A DNA stretch of 64,000 bases. It comes from Blautia sp. An249. GTDB lineage: Bacteria > Bacillota > Clostridia > Lachnospirales > Lachnospiraceae. Position numbers and translations under genes: made by a program. Numbering within the stretch: the stretch's first letter is position 1; the number at the start of each line of letters is the position of its first letter. The notes beneath the pieces are model-generated. The model had not been told where the DNA came from and ran no database searches. It saw nothing but the letters and a program-made list of their open reading frames with translations. Below, piece after piece: positions 15,403 to 24,123 of the stretch. Where the stretch lies: the NCBI RefSeq assembly GCF_002159835.1, contig NZ_NFJL01000018.1, forward strand, positions 1 through 64,000, read 5' to 3'.

Positions 15403-16770
15403 TTATAACTGGTAAACATCCGCATACTGCAGGCCGAAGGCAAGGGCCTCAGAATGGCTGTTAAAGTAAATATCCACATGTCCGTACGGTGTTCCCAAAT
15501 CCTCTACCGTATATACATTTCCGTTAATCAGAAGCTGGGTTCCGAAAGGAACTCCTGCCATCGCCACGGTTCTTCCTGCCTGAGGCCATGTTCCGCTGGC
15601 TGTCTGATTCCCGGCTGTTCCGCAGCACTGTGCACAGTTACAATAAGCAGTTAATTTAAAGTTTCCTAAATATGTACCCTGACTGGAAGAAGAACCGGAA
15701 GAACTTTCTTCTTCATAAGTATCTTCTGAAGACCCTGCTGATTCATCAGAAACATTCTCGTCTGAACTATTATCCTGTGCAGAATCTCCGGATTCCTCCT
15801 GAACTTCTTCTGTTTCTTCACTGTAATCTTCTTCTGCTGTCTCTTCTGATTCACCTTCGTCTGTGTAGGTTTCATCCTGGCTTTCTGTTTCCTCAGAAGA
15901 TTCTGTACTTTCTTCTTCATAGGAAACTTCTTCTGCTTCTTCTGTCTCCTGTGAAGTTTCCTGCTCTTCCAACGCTGCCTGCTCTGCAGCCGCCTGTTCC
16001 TCGGCTTCCTGTGCGGCTCTGCGCTCTTCGGCCGCCTGCTGCATCAGTCCGTATAAGCTGTCGTTGGCACTGTTCACCTGAGATACCAAGCTCTGAGCCT
16101 GCGCGTAATTGCTGCTGATTTCCTCTGCATACGCCAGTACATTGTCGCTTGTGGAAGCGGCAAGTTCTTTGACTTCCTGACGTTTTGCCGCGTTTTCGGC
16201 CCGGAGATTGTTAATCTCTTCTGCTTCCTGCTCTACCTTAGTTTCCTGTTCCGCTATTTTTTCTGAAGTTGCCTCATACTTCTTCAGCATTTCTCTGTCG
16301 TACTTTGTGATCTGAGAAATATTTTCAGCACGGCTTAAGAATTCTCCGAAACTGTTCGCTTCGCAAAGAAGATTAATATAGGAAGTTGTCCCATTTTCAT
16401 ACATATAGGCAATTCGCAGCTTCATATCCTCATACTGTTTTGCCTGTTCTTCTTTCGCTTCTTCCAGTTCTTTCTGAACATTCTGAAGCTCTTCCTGCTT
16501 TAACGCCGCTTTTTCTGAAAGCTCTCCTACTTCTTTTGTTAAATTTGTATATTGTGTGTTGAGTTCATTTAAGTAACTCTCCAGTTCTCTCTTCTGACTT
16601 TCCAGACTACTGATATGTTCCTGTGTGGCTGACAAGCTGGACTCTGCACTCTGCTTCTGCGCTCTGGCATCTGCAATCTGTTCTTCTGTGGTAGCCGCAC
16701 TGACTGGCAGAGCTGTTGCCGTAGCAAGAATTCCTGCCATCAGCAGAGGAAGTACCTTTCTTTTCTTCAT
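15403..16770 (-). CDS. Secreted coiled-coil protein with C-terminal 3D domain (probable cell-wall hydrolase)
   Basis: The 455-residue protein has a signal peptide (KKRKVLPLLMAGILATATALPVSA, cleavage near 25) and a long PcsB-like coiled coil (about 27-265). A very acidic Ser/Glu-rich linker (about 265-360) follows, then a C-terminal 3D domain (about 365-455) with the ending VDIYFNSHSEALAFG. 3D domains, named for three aspartates, occur in lytic transglycosylases such as RpfB and MltA relatives. Here VEDLG and HVDIYF supply two acidic positions, while the usual first VD is AMAG, so activity needs checking. The cysteine pair in YCNCAQCCGT is typical of clostridial members. It has its own promoter and terminator. 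Confidence 0.8.
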   Translation of the reverse strand: MKKRKVLPLLMAGILATATALPVSAATTEEQIADARAQKQSAESSLSATQEHISSLESQKRELESYLNELNTQYTNLTKEVGELSEKAALKQEELQNVQKELEEAKEEQAKQYEDMKLRIAYMYENGTTSYINLLCEANSFGEFLSRAENISQITKYDREMLKKYEATSEKIAEQETKVEQEAEEINNLRAENAAKRQEVKELAASTSDNVLAYAEEISSNYAQAQSLVSQVNSANDSLYGLMQQAAEERRAAQEAEEQAAAEQAALEEQETSQETEEAEEVSYEEESTESSEETESQDETYTDEGESEETAEEDYSEETEEVQEESGDSAQDNSSDENVSDESAGSSEDTYEEESSSGSSSSQGTYLGNFKLTAYCNCAQCCGTAGNQTASGTWPQAGRTVAMAGVPFGTQLLINGNVYTVEDLGTPYGHVDIYFNSHSEALAFGLQYADVYQL

Positions 16771-16804
16771 AGTATCTGCACCTCACATTTTTTAATTCTC
16801 CCCT

Positions 16805-16832
16805 AGTATAACATATTCTTTTCAAAAATCAA
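16805..16832 (-). promoter_or_regulatory. Promoter of the 3D-domain gene
   Basis: Minus-strand TTGATT (16827-16832), 16 bp, TATACT (16805-16810), about 34 bp before the start codon. Confidence 0.45.
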
Positions 16833-16968
16833 TACTTTCGCTTAATTTTTGTAACATATACGTAACATTTGTTAAGATTTCGCCGTTTTTTTGTTATACT
16901 TCTCTTCTCTACTTCCTTTTACTTCCAGTTTTTCCGGGGATAAGCAACTCAAAAATGTGCATAGATAT

Positions 16969-17008
16969 GTTTATGAATTGTTTTAAAAACCTTCTGAATT
17001 TCATAAAC
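16969..17008. promoter_or_regulatory. Inverted repeat upstream of the XRE regulator, candidate operator
   Basis: Perfect 9-bp arms GTTTATGAA (16969-16977) and TTCATAAAC (17000-17008), 34 bp upstream of the regulator start. A dyad with half-sites about three helical turns apart before a helix-turn-helix gene suggests autoregulation. Confidence 0.4.
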
Positions 17009-17041
17009 TATTGATAATATAGAGGAGGATGCTTAAAATAC

Positions 17042-17275
17042 ATGGACGAGAAACACTTAAGGCAGTATAGAGAACTGGGATTGACCATTGCTTATTATCG
17101 TAAATTAAAAGGAATGAGTCAGCAGCAGCTGGCAGATGCCACTGGCATAAGCCGGACACACGTAAGTAATATTGAAGCTCCCAATGCGAGAACTTCGGTT
17201 TCTCTGGATAAACTTTTCAGTATTGCAGATGCGTTGGAAATTCCGGTAAAAAATTTATTCTCCCTTCACGGATAA
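17042..17275 (+). CDS. Small XRE/Cro-family helix-turn-helix regulator
   Basis: The 77-residue protein is almost entirely one HTH_3 domain (LGLTIAYYRKLKGMSQQQLADATGISRTHVSNIE) with the usual five helices. There is no sensor or dimerisation extension. Ribosome site GAGGAGG precedes the ATG. Small single-domain regulators of this kind act as local repressors; an upstream inverted repeat is a candidate site. It has its own terminator, shared with the convergent spoVG gene, so it is not tied to an adjacent target operon. Confidence 0.85.
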   Translation: MDEKHLRQYRELGLTIAYYRKLKGMSQQQLADATGISRTHVSNIEAPNARTSVSLDKLFSIADALEIPVKNLFSLHG

Positions 17276-17278
17276 AGG

Positions 17279-17326
17279 AAAAGGGGCTGTCGCGGAATCG
17301 CTTGCCGCCGACAGCCCCTTTTCCTT
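17279..17326. terminator. Bidirectional terminator between XRE gene and spoVG
   Basis: A perfect stem AAGGGGCTGTC/GACAGCCCCTT with T-rich tracts on both sides. Confidence 0.8.
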
Positions 17327-17343
17327 ATTTTATTTTTGCATGA

Positions 17344-17637
17344 TTAAGCAAGTTCCTGAACATCCTCTGCCTGAGCTTCCGCCTCCATCACTTCATCAAA
17401 CTTGGAAAGAATGATTTTCTGGATCTTGTCCCTGGTCAGAGAATTAATCGGATGTGCAATATCTCTGTATTCTCCGTCCGTAGCCTTACGGCTCGGCATT
17501 GCAATAAACAATCCTTTTTCACCTTCGATTACTTTAATGTCATGAACCACAAATTCATCGTCAATGGTAATCGAAACAACCGCTTTCATTTTTCCCTCTT
17601 TTGCAACTTTACGCACTCTCACATCTGTAATATTCAT
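17344..17637 (-). CDS. spoVG: Septation/RNA-binding regulator SpoVG
   Basis: The 97-residue protein starts [11 protein letters not shown] and matches SpoVG throughout ([26 protein letters not shown], then [10 protein letters not shown]). SpoVG is a small nucleic-acid-binding regulator affecting sporulation septum formation in Bacillus and virulence factors in other Firmicutes. I chose the ATG at 17637, the universal family start, with AGGGG upstream, over the in-frame ATG at 17703. It lies 37 bp after glgD on the same strand, so it is likely co-transcribed with the glycogen genes. Confidence 0.93.
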   Translation of the reverse strand: MNITDVRVRKVAKEGKMKAVVSITIDDEFVVHDIKVIEGEKGLFIAMPSRKATDGEYRDIAHPINSLTRDKIQKIILSKFDEVMEAEAQAEDVQELA

Positions 17638-17674
17638 ATTGATTTTGCCCCTTTCATACGCATTTTCGTATCGT

Positions 17675-18793
17675 TTATAATACGTATCTTTCGTTTTTTT
17701 CAATAACTATCTTAATTTCTCCCTCACCGCAGTAGTAGGAGTTCGCCCGAATGGTATCCCTGCTCTCTACTATACAGTTCTCAATATGTGTATTATCCCC
17801 CAAATAAACATCATTCAGAATGATTGAATTTTTAATCACACAATTGTTTCCCACAAAAACTTTCTTAAACAGAATGGAATTTTCAACGACACCGTTGACA
17901 ATACATCCGCTGGCCACCAGGCTGTTTTTCACCACGGCGCCCGGATTGTATTTGGCCGGAGGCAGATCGTCAATCTTGGTTTTGACAGACGGCTGCCCTT
18001 TGAAAAAGTAATTTCTTACTTCCGGTTTCAGAAAATCCATATTGGTTTTATAATAGGAATCCACTGTGGAAATGTTGCTCCAGTAATCCTCAATCTTATA
18101 TCCGTATATTCTCTTAAGGTTTTTATAGCGGATTAAAATATCTTTTACAAAGTCATGTCTGCCCTCCTGGGCACATTTTTCGATTAGTTCAATTAACTGT
18201 CTTCTTCTTATTACGTAGATACCTGTGGATACCGTGTTATACTGGGATACCATAGGTTTCTCTTCAAAGTCTTCGATCCGGCAGTCTTCGTTCATCCTAA
18301 GCACGCCGAAACGCTCAATGTCATCCGGATCTTTACAGGTAGTGCATACAACCGTTACATCTGCCCGTTTGGCGATATGATATTCCAGAACCTTATTGTA
18401 ATCCATCTTATAAATTCCGTCTCCGGATGCAATTACCACATAGGGTTCATGGCTGTTCTTAAGGAAGGACAGGTTCTGATAGATGGCGTCGGCCGTACCC
18501 TGATACCAGAAACTGTTGTCTTTGGTAATGGTAGGAGTAAATACATACAGTCCGCCCTGCTTTCTTCCGAAATCCCACCATTTGGAGGAACTTAAATGTT
18601 CATTTAAGCTTCTCGCATTATACTGGGTCAGCACAGCCACTTTCTGAATATGAGAATTTGCCATATTACTTAATGCAAAATCGATACTGCGGTAGCTGCC
18701 TGCCACCGGCATTGCTGCAATCGCTCTTTTATTCGATAATTCTCTCATGCGGTTGTTATTTCCACCCGCTAAAATGATTCCAATCGCTCTCAT
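17675..18793 (-). CDS. glgD: ADP-glucose pyrophosphorylase regulatory-type subunit GlgD
   Basis: The 372-residue protein has the nucleotidyltransferase fold and a C-terminal left-handed beta helix (about 270-370). The N-terminal loop reads [15 protein letters not shown] in place of the catalytic GGxGxRLxxLTxxxAKPA, and [12 protein letters not shown] replaces [10 protein letters not shown], as in GlgD subunits of Bacillus that act with GlgC. It modulates ADP-glucose synthesis for glycogen. The ribosome site is AAGGAG. It follows glgC by 7 bp. Confidence 0.93.
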   Translation of the reverse strand: MRAIGIILAGGNNNRMRELSNKRAIAAMPVAGSYRSIDFALSNMANSHIQKVAVLTQYNARSLNEHLSSSKWWDFGRKQGGLYVFTPTITKDNSFWYQGTADAIYQNLSFLKNSHEPYVVIASGDGIYKMDYNKVLEYHIAKRADVTVVCTTCKDPDDIERFGVLRMNEDCRIEDFEEKPMVSQYNTVSTGIYVIRRRQLIELIEKCAQEGRHDFVKDILIRYKNLKRIYGYKIEDYWSNISTVDSYYKTNMDFLKPEVRNYFFKGQPSVKTKIDDLPPAKYNPGAVVKNSLVASGCIVNGVVENSILFKKVFVGNNCVIKNSIILNDVYLGDNTHIENCIVESRDTIRANSYYCGEGEIKIVIEKNERYVL

Positions 18794-18800
18794 CTTTCCA

Positions 18801-20063
18801 TCACTCCTTCGCTATCACTTGTCCACTGGCCAATTGTCCTTCAGGATAATCTGCTGCCGTTGTTACACCTGAGATGGCTGTATTCTTTCCGATTTTCACA
18901 TTATCCGGAACCACACTCTTCTCGCCGATGGTTGCAATGCCGAAGGAATAGACTGCCGGTTTCAGAACATTCTCTGCTTCCTCGCCGCATCCGATTACTA
19001 CATTATTTCCGATTTTTACATCTTCTGCGATAATCGCCTTATCCATCGTTACCCCTTCTCCGATTTCCACATTTCCCATGATAATGGAGTCACGGATAAC
19101 GCTGCCTTTTCCCACAACTACATTAGGTCCGAGAACAGAATTATGTACCTCGCCATAAATCTCTGCTCCCTCGCTAATCAGACATTTATCAATTACTGCT
19201 TCATTGGAAAGATACTGGGGCGGAATGGTGTCCCCTTTCGTATAAATCTTCCAGAACGCTTCATATAAATTGAATTCCGGAATAATATCAATCAGCTCCA
19301 TGTTGGCTTCCCAATAAGAGCCAAGAGTTCCCACGTCTTTCCAGTATCCGTTATATTCATAGGCAAACAGTCTCTGGTTCTTCTCTTTACAATAGGGAAG
19401 AATATGTTTTCCAAAGTCGCAGCCCTTCTGATTTTCATTGGTGTATAACGCTTCTTTCAGAACGCTCCAGTTAAAGATATAGATTCCCATAGAAGCCAGA
19501 TTGCTGCTTGGTTTTTCCGGTTTTTCCTCAAATTCGGTAATGCGGCCCGTATCGTCCGTTACCATAATACCAAAGCGGCTTGCCTCCTCAATGGGAACCG
19601 GCATGGTTGCAATTGTCACATCTGCCTTGTTCGCCTTATGGAAGTCCAGCATTACTTCGTAATCCATCTTATAAATATGATCTCCTGACAGGATCAGCAC
19701 ATAATCCGGATTATACTGTTCCATATAAGCCATATTCTGAAAAATAGCATTGGCAGTTCCTGTATACCATTCACTGCTTGTACTTTTCTCATAAGGAGGA
19801 AGAACGGTTACTCCACCCTCATTTCTGTCTAAATCCCAGGGAATCCCAATACCGATATGGGTATTCAGCCGAAGAGGCTGATACTGCGTCAGCACACCCA
19901 CTGTATCAATCCCTGAGTTAATGCAGTTACTTAAAGGGAAATCAATAATCCGGTACTTCCCTCCAAAAGCAACGGCAGGTTTTGCAACTTTCTTAGTAAG
20001 CACACCTAACCTGCTGCCCTGCCCGCCCGCTAGAAGCATGGCGATCATTTCTTTCTTAATCAT
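18801..20063 (-). CDS. glgC: Glucose-1-phosphate adenylyltransferase, catalytic subunit
   Basis: The 420-residue protein has the catalytic loop [19 protein letters not shown] (about residues 14-32), [10 protein letters not shown] with the active-site Asp (about 137-146), the EEKPEKP glucose-1-phosphate region (about 186), and a C-terminal beta helix. It makes ADP-glucose from glucose-1-phosphate and ATP, the committed step of glycogen synthesis. It leads a glgC-glgD-spoVG unit; glycogen synthase and branching enzyme are not adjacent. A promoter precedes it. Confidence 0.96.
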   Translation of the reverse strand: MIKKEMIAMLLAGGQGSRLGVLTKKVAKPAVAFGGKYRIIDFPLSNCINSGIDTVGVLTQYQPLRLNTHIGIGIPWDLDRNEGGVTVLPPYEKSTSSEWYTGTANAIFQNMAYMEQYNPDYVLILSGDHIYKMDYEVMLDFHKANKADVTIATMPVPIEEASRFGIMVTDDTGRITEFEEKPEKPSSNLASMGIYIFNWSVLKEALYTNENQKGCDFGKHILPYCKEKNQRLFAYEYNGYWKDVGTLGSYWEANMELIDIIPEFNLYEAFWKIYTKGDTIPPQYLSNEAVIDKCLISEGAEIYGEVHNSVLGPNVVVGKGSVIRDSIIMGNVEIGEGVTMDKAIIAEDVKIGNNVVIGCGEEAENVLKPAVYSFGIATIGEKSVVPDNVKIGKNTAISGVTTAADYPEGQLASGQVIAKE

Positions 20064-20094
20064 GCAATCACCTCTTGTACGTTATGGTTCTCTT

Positions 20095-20123
20095 ATTATA
20101 TCACACTTTCTATGGATAGTGAA
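20095..20123 (-). promoter_or_regulatory. Promoter of glgC-glgD-spoVG
   Basis: Minus-strand TTCACT (20118-20123), 17 bp, TATAAT (20095-20100), about 32 bp before the glgC start. The rest of the 323-bp divergent gap to murC is AT-rich with no gene that I can see. Confidence 0.5.
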
Positions 20124-20294
20124 CATTTATTACAATTTTTTAATCTTAAATCCCGTTGTTTTTGTGTTAATTGTCATTTTTTTAACCATCCTCTTCCATT
20201 TTTCTTCTCTGAATTCGTTTTTTTGCAATAATTTCTCTCAAATTTTTGTATATTTTTACATTTCCTCCTAAAAATCGACAAAACCAAGAAAGAC

Positions 20295-20323
20295 TTTTCA
20301 TTTCCTCCTGTTAGAGGTATAAT
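20295..20323 (+). promoter_or_regulatory. Promoter of murC
   Basis: TTTTCA (20295-20300), 17 bp, TATAAT (20318-20323). The -10 is perfect and the -35 weak. Confidence 0.45.
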
Positions 20324-20386
20324 AAATTATTATAATTTGGATTATTTTCCTATTAAATCCGAAAAAAATTCGAAGGAGTCAAGAAC

Positions 20387-21766
20387 ATGTATAAGATAGA
20401 CTTTTCCAATCCGCTTCATATTCATTTCATCGGAATCGGCGGCATCAGTATGAGCGGTCTGGCCGAAATCCTGCTGGAAGAAAATTTCACAGTTTCCGGT
20501 TCAGATGCCAAACAGAGTGCTCTTACCCATATGCTGGAAGAAAAGGGAGCCAGAATTTTCTACGGACAGCGGGCTTCTAATATAGAAGATTCCATTGATG
20601 TGGTTGTATATACCGCGGCTATCCATCCGGATAATCCGGAATTTGCCTGCGCCCGTGAGAAAGGAATCCCCATGCTTACCAGGGCGGAACTTCTGGGACA
20701 GATTATGAAAAACTACGAAATTCCCATCGCCATTTCCGGTACCCACGGAAAAACCACCACGACTTCCATGGTTTCCCACATCCTCTTAAAGGGCGACTGT
20801 GATCCGACCATATCCGTAGGCGGTATTCTTCCGGCTATCGGAGGCAATATCCGGGTGGGAAATTCGGAAACCTTCGTAACCGAAGCCTGCGAATATACCA
20901 ACAGCTTTTTAAGCTTTTTCCCTAAAATCAGCATTATTTTAAATATGGATGCAGATCACCTGGATTTCTTTAAGGACATTGATGACATCCGCTCTTCCTT
21001 CCGGAAGTTTGCACAGCTTCTGCCTTCCGATGGTACGCTGATTATAAACAGTGACACACCCAAATACGAAGAGATTGCAAAGGATCTCCCCTGTCAGGTA
21101 ACTACCTATGGCCTGGAACATCCTGCTGATTACACCGCTTCCCAGATCCAGTTTAATGAAAAAGGCTTTGCCACTTTTACTGCTGTGGAAAAAGGCGTCT
21201 CTCTGGGACAGTTTACTTTATCCGTTCCGGGTACCCATAACGTCTCTAACGCTCTGGCTTCCATCGCTCTGGGACGGAAACTGGATCTTCCTTTGGAAAT
21301 CATCCGGGAAGGCCTGTCCTCATTTACCGGAACCGATCGACGTTTCCAGTTAAAAGGGGAGATCGGCGGCGTTACCATTATCGACGATTATGCCCATCAT
21401 CCCACAGAAATTTCAGCTACCTTAAAGGCAGCTCATAATTATCCACATAAAAAGATCTGGTGCGTTTTCCAGCCCCATACTTATACAAGAACCCAGGCTC
21501 TTCTGGATGACTTTGCCAAAGCTCTGACAGATGCCGATCACATTGTACTGGCCGATATTTACGCAGCCAGAGAGAAAAACACTCTGGGAATTACCTCCAA
21601 AGTCCTCCAGGAACGTATTCTGGAACTGGGAACTCCCTGCGAATATTTCCCAACCTTTGACGAAATCGAAAATTTTCTTCTGGAAAATTGTACACAAGGC
21701 GATTTGTTGATAACTATGGGGGCGGGAGACGTGGTAAATATAGGAGAACACCTTCTTGGTCAATAG
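20387..21766 (+). CDS. murC: UDP-N-acetylmuramate--L-alanine ligase
   Basis: The 459-residue cytoplasmic ligase adds L-Ala to UDP-MurNAc, the first peptide step of peptidoglycan synthesis. It has the N-terminal Rossmann segment FIGIGGISMSGLAE, the P-loop GTHGKTTTTSM (about 117-127), EACEYTNSF and the C-terminal DDYAHHPTEI. It is transcribed opposite to most neighbours, apparently alone, since a hairpin terminator follows directly. GAAGGAGT precedes the ATG. Confidence 0.97.
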   Translation: MYKIDFSNPLHIHFIGIGGISMSGLAEILLEENFTVSGSDAKQSALTHMLEEKGARIFYGQRASNIEDSIDVVVYTAAIHPDNPEFACAREKGIPMLTRAELLGQIMKNYEIPIAISGTHGKTTTTSMVSHILLKGDCDPTISVGGILPAIGGNIRVGNSETFVTEACEYTNSFLSFFPKISIILNMDADHLDFFKDIDDIRSSFRKFAQLLPSDGTLIINSDTPKYEEIAKDLPCQVTTYGLEHPADYTASQIQFNEKGFATFTAVEKGVSLGQFTLSVPGTHNVSNALASIALGRKLDLPLEIIREGLSSFTGTDRRFQLKGEIGGVTIIDDYAHHPTEISATLKAAHNYPHKKIWCVFQPHTYTRTQALLDDFAKALTDADHIVLADIYAAREKNTLGITSKVLQERILELGTPCEYFPTFDEIENFLLENCTQGDLLITMGAGDVVNIGEHLLGQ

Positions 21767-21960
21767 TTATCCACATTATCCACATGTTTATACACATTTT
21801 TTCTGTGTGAAACATGTGGATTTTTTTGTGCATAACCTGATTTACATAATTTGACACCGGAAAATTACATTTTCCCTATTTTATGCTGTTTTTTCGACAT
21901 TGGGGATTTTCCATAATCTATTTATCCATATTTTTATCCACATTATCCACATTTCCCACA
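21767..21960. promoter_or_regulatory. Cluster of DnaA boxes upstream of the helicase-loader genes
   Basis: Four perfect TTATCCACA boxes lie at 21767, 21776, 21934 and 21943; each pair abuts directly. TTATACACA is at 21788, TTATCCATA at 21922 and an inverted TTATGCACA at 21827-21835; TTTCCCACA at 21952 is a weak eighth. The spacer is AT-rich. DnaA is the initiator protein, and the next genes encode DnaD-like and DnaC/DnaI-like proteins. A DnaA-responsive regulatory site or DnaA-titrating locus is likely; a full chromosomal origin is unlikely because dnaA and dnaN are absent. Confidence 0.7.
21778..21828 (+). terminator. Terminator of murC, overlapping DnaA boxes
   Basis: ATCCACATGTTT pairs with AAACATGTGGAT, with an inner ACACA/TGTGT pairing, followed by seven T. 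Part of the left DnaA box group forms the 5' arm. Confidence 0.6.
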
Positions 21961-22029
21961 TTTTTCCTCCCACAATCGGAAAAACTTTTATAGGTAAAAA
22001 TGCCTATTCTCATTTTTTAAAGGTTGTGC

Positions 22030-22035
22030 TATAAT
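22030..22035 (+). promoter_or_regulatory. Extended -10 element for the dnaD-like operon
   Basis: TGCTATAAT has an extended -10 TG motif and no good -35. It lies about 70 bp downstream of the right DnaA box group, placing the boxes in an upstream regulatory position. Confidence 0.4.
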
Positions 22036-22070
22036 CCTGATAGTTCATTAGAAAGTGAGTGCTGTTTTTC

Positions 22071-23123
22071 ATGAGTGGCATTAGAATTGAAAGTAATTTT
22101 TCGCCCAATGTAACAATGATTCCGAACTGGTTTATTGATCAGTATATGCCGAAAGCCAACGGAGAATTTGTCAAAATTTATCTCTATCTCGCCCGTCTGC
22201 TGTCTCAGCCTGACGGGGATTTTCAGCTTGCCTCAGCAGCCGATACCCTGTACTGTACAGAGCGGGACATTCTGCGCGCCCTTAAGTACTGGGAACAGGA
22301 AGGACTGGCCGTCCTTACCTACGGAGAAGATAAAAAACTTTGCCGAATCTCCCTGACTGCTCTGACCGGCGTTTCCGAGCCGTCCCCTAAGCCGGCGGCC
22401 GCACAGACTCCGGCCCCGGCTTCCGCTGAGCCTCAGCCGAAGAAAGAAAGCACCCTCACTCCGGATCGGGTAAAGGAGTTAAAGGAAAACGAAGATATTA
22501 TCCAGCTTCTGTTTATTGCAGAGCAGTATCTGGGGAAAACTCTGACTCCCACAGACACCAACCGGATTTTATATTTCTATGAAGATTTAAAACTTCCGGC
22601 AGACTTAATTGAGTATTTAATTGAGTACTGCGTTTCCAAGGGAAACCGGAGTATGCATTACATAGAAGCGGTTGCTTTATCCTGGGCTCAGAAGGGAATT
22701 TCCACCGTGAAGATGGCCAAGGAAGAATCCCATTCCTACAATAAGAAATATTTCACTATTTTAAAGGCTCTGGGAATCCGAAACAGGAATCCGGTACATA
22801 CGGAAATCTCCATCATGGATACCTGGATAAACGATTATGGCTTTACGTTAGATCTGATCTGTGAGGCCTGCACCCGGACTGTTCTGCAGACAGGCCAGGC
22901 CAGTTTCCAGTATGCAGACACCATTTTAAAAGACTGGAAGAAACGGAAGATTCATCATATTTCCCAACTTTCTGCTTTAGATGCAGAGTTTAAGAAAAAC
23001 CAGAAAAAAGGGACCGCCAAAGAAACCACATCCAGAAAAGGTTCCTCCACCAATCGTTTCAACAATTTCCATCAGAGAGATTATGACTTTGAAGAATTGG
23101 AGAAACGTTTTTCGAACAAGTAA
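22071..23123 (+). CDS. DnaD-domain replication initiation protein
   Basis: The 350-residue protein has an N-terminal winged-helix-like domain (NWFIDQYMPKANGEFVKIYLYLARLL, about 18-100) and a Pro/Ala-rich linker (about 100-130). One or two DnaD-like C-terminal domains follow (about 140-215 with YFYEDLKLPADLIEYLIEYC, and 225-300). DnaD/DnaB proteins of Firmicutes remodel DNA and help load the replicative helicase at the origin and at restart sites. A DnaC/DnaI-like loader follows after 9 bp. The ATG at 22071 is chosen; an in-frame GTG at 22059 is possible and neither has a strong ribosome site. Confidence 0.85.
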   Translation: MSGIRIESNFSPNVTMIPNWFIDQYMPKANGEFVKIYLYLARLLSQPDGDFQLASAADTLYCTERDILRALKYWEQEGLAVLTYGEDKKLCRISLTALTGVSEPSPKPAAAQTPAPASAEPQPKKESTLTPDRVKELKENEDIIQLLFIAEQYLGKTLTPTDTNRILYFYEDLKLPADLIEYLIEYCVSKGNRSMHYIEAVALSWAQKGISTVKMAKEESHSYNKKYFTILKALGIRNRNPVHTEISIMDTWINDYGFTLDLICEACTRTVLQTGQASFQYADTILKDWKKRKIHHISQLSALDAEFKKNQKKGTAKETTSRKGSSTNRFNNFHQRDYDFEELEKRFSNK

Positions 23124-23132
23124 GGAGGGCAT

Positions 23133-24113
23133 ATGCCTCTAAAAAATATTCAGTACGATGAAATCATGCGGGAATATAACCGACGGCAGTTAGAAAACAA
23201 ACACCGTCAGGAAATCTGCAGGAAGAAGGCTTACGGGGAGATTCCCCGACTGAAGGAGATTGATGAGGAAGTCGCCACGTTATCCGCCTCCAAAATACGG
23301 GCCATGCTGACCAGAGGAGAAACTTCTGCCTCGGATCTGAAAGCACAGATCGCCCTTCTGGCGGAGGAACGCAGGGCGCTGCTGCTTTCTCACGGCTATC
23401 CGGCAGATTATCTGGAAATGCATTATACCTGTCCTCTCTGCCAGGACACCGGATATATCGGCATGGAAAAATGCACCTGTTTCCGTAAGGCTGCCATTGA
23501 TTTGCTTTATGCGCAGTCCAATCTGAAAGAAATTTTAAAAAAAGAAAATTTCGCTCACTTTTCTTTCGATTATTATTCTGATAAAATAAAAAATGAAGCA
23601 ACTGGTCTCAGCGAACGGGAGACGGCGCGGCAGGCGGTAGAAAAGGCTCATTTATTTATTGACGGCTTTGATACTTCCTGGAAGAATCTTCTGATTTACG
23701 GAGATACCGGAGTGGGAAAGACCTTTCTCTCCCACTGCATCGCCCAGGAATTAATCGAGTCAGGGCACAGCGTCGTTTATTTTTCTGCCTTTGATTTGTT
23801 TGATTTGCTCTCCCAGAGCGCTTTTTCCAAAAATATATCCCGGGAAGCCCTGGATGATTTCATATTCAGTTGTGACCTTTTAATTATTGACGACTTGGGA
23901 ACGGAGCTGACCAACAGCTTTATCTCTTCCCAGTTTTTTCTGTGCGTCAATGAACGGATTATGCGGAACAAATCTACAATTATTTCCACCAATCTGACCA
24001 TAAACAGTCTGTTTGATTTGTATTCCGAGCGTACTTTTTCAAGAATCATCAGCAATTATGAATTGATTAAACTCATTGGTAAAGATATTCGTATTCAGAA
24101 AAAATGTTTCTAG
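23133..24113 (+). CDS. DnaC/DnaI-type helicase loader ATPase
   Basis: The 326-residue AAA+ protein has an N-terminal helical region (about 1-90), a zinc-binding cluster (CPLCQDTGYIGMEKCTC, about 102-118), Walker A GDTGVGKTF (about 193-201), Walker B LLIIDDLG (about 253) and an arginine-finger region with SERTFSRI. This layout matches Bacillus DnaI and phage DnaC loaders, which deliver the replicative helicase. The directly preceding DnaD-like gene supports a role in initiation or restart. The ribosome site AAGGAGG is strong. It ends just before the PRPP synthetase gene. Confidence 0.92.
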   Translation: MPLKNIQYDEIMREYNRRQLENKHRQEICRKKAYGEIPRLKEIDEEVATLSASKIRAMLTRGETSASDLKAQIALLAEERRALLLSHGYPADYLEMHYTCPLCQDTGYIGMEKCTCFRKAAIDLLYAQSNLKEILKKENFAHFSFDYYSDKIKNEATGLSERETARQAVEKAHLFIDGFDTSWKNLLIYGDTGVGKTFLSHCIAQELIESGHSVVYFSAFDLFDLLSQSAFSKNISREALDDFIFSCDLLIIDDLGTELTNSFISSQFFLCVNERIMRNKSTIISTNLTINSLFDLYSERTFSRIISNYELIKLIGKDIRIQKKCF

Positions 24114-24123
24114 GAGGAAAAAC

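Noticed and set aside
21767..21960. Chromosomal origin (oriC)
   Set aside because: DnaA boxes are present, but dnaA, dnaN, recF and gyrB are not, and gene orientation on either side does not switch as expected at an origin.
24076..24123. Upstream in-frame start for prs
   Set aside because: It lies within the loader gene and has no ribosome site, while AGGAGG precedes the ATG at 24124.
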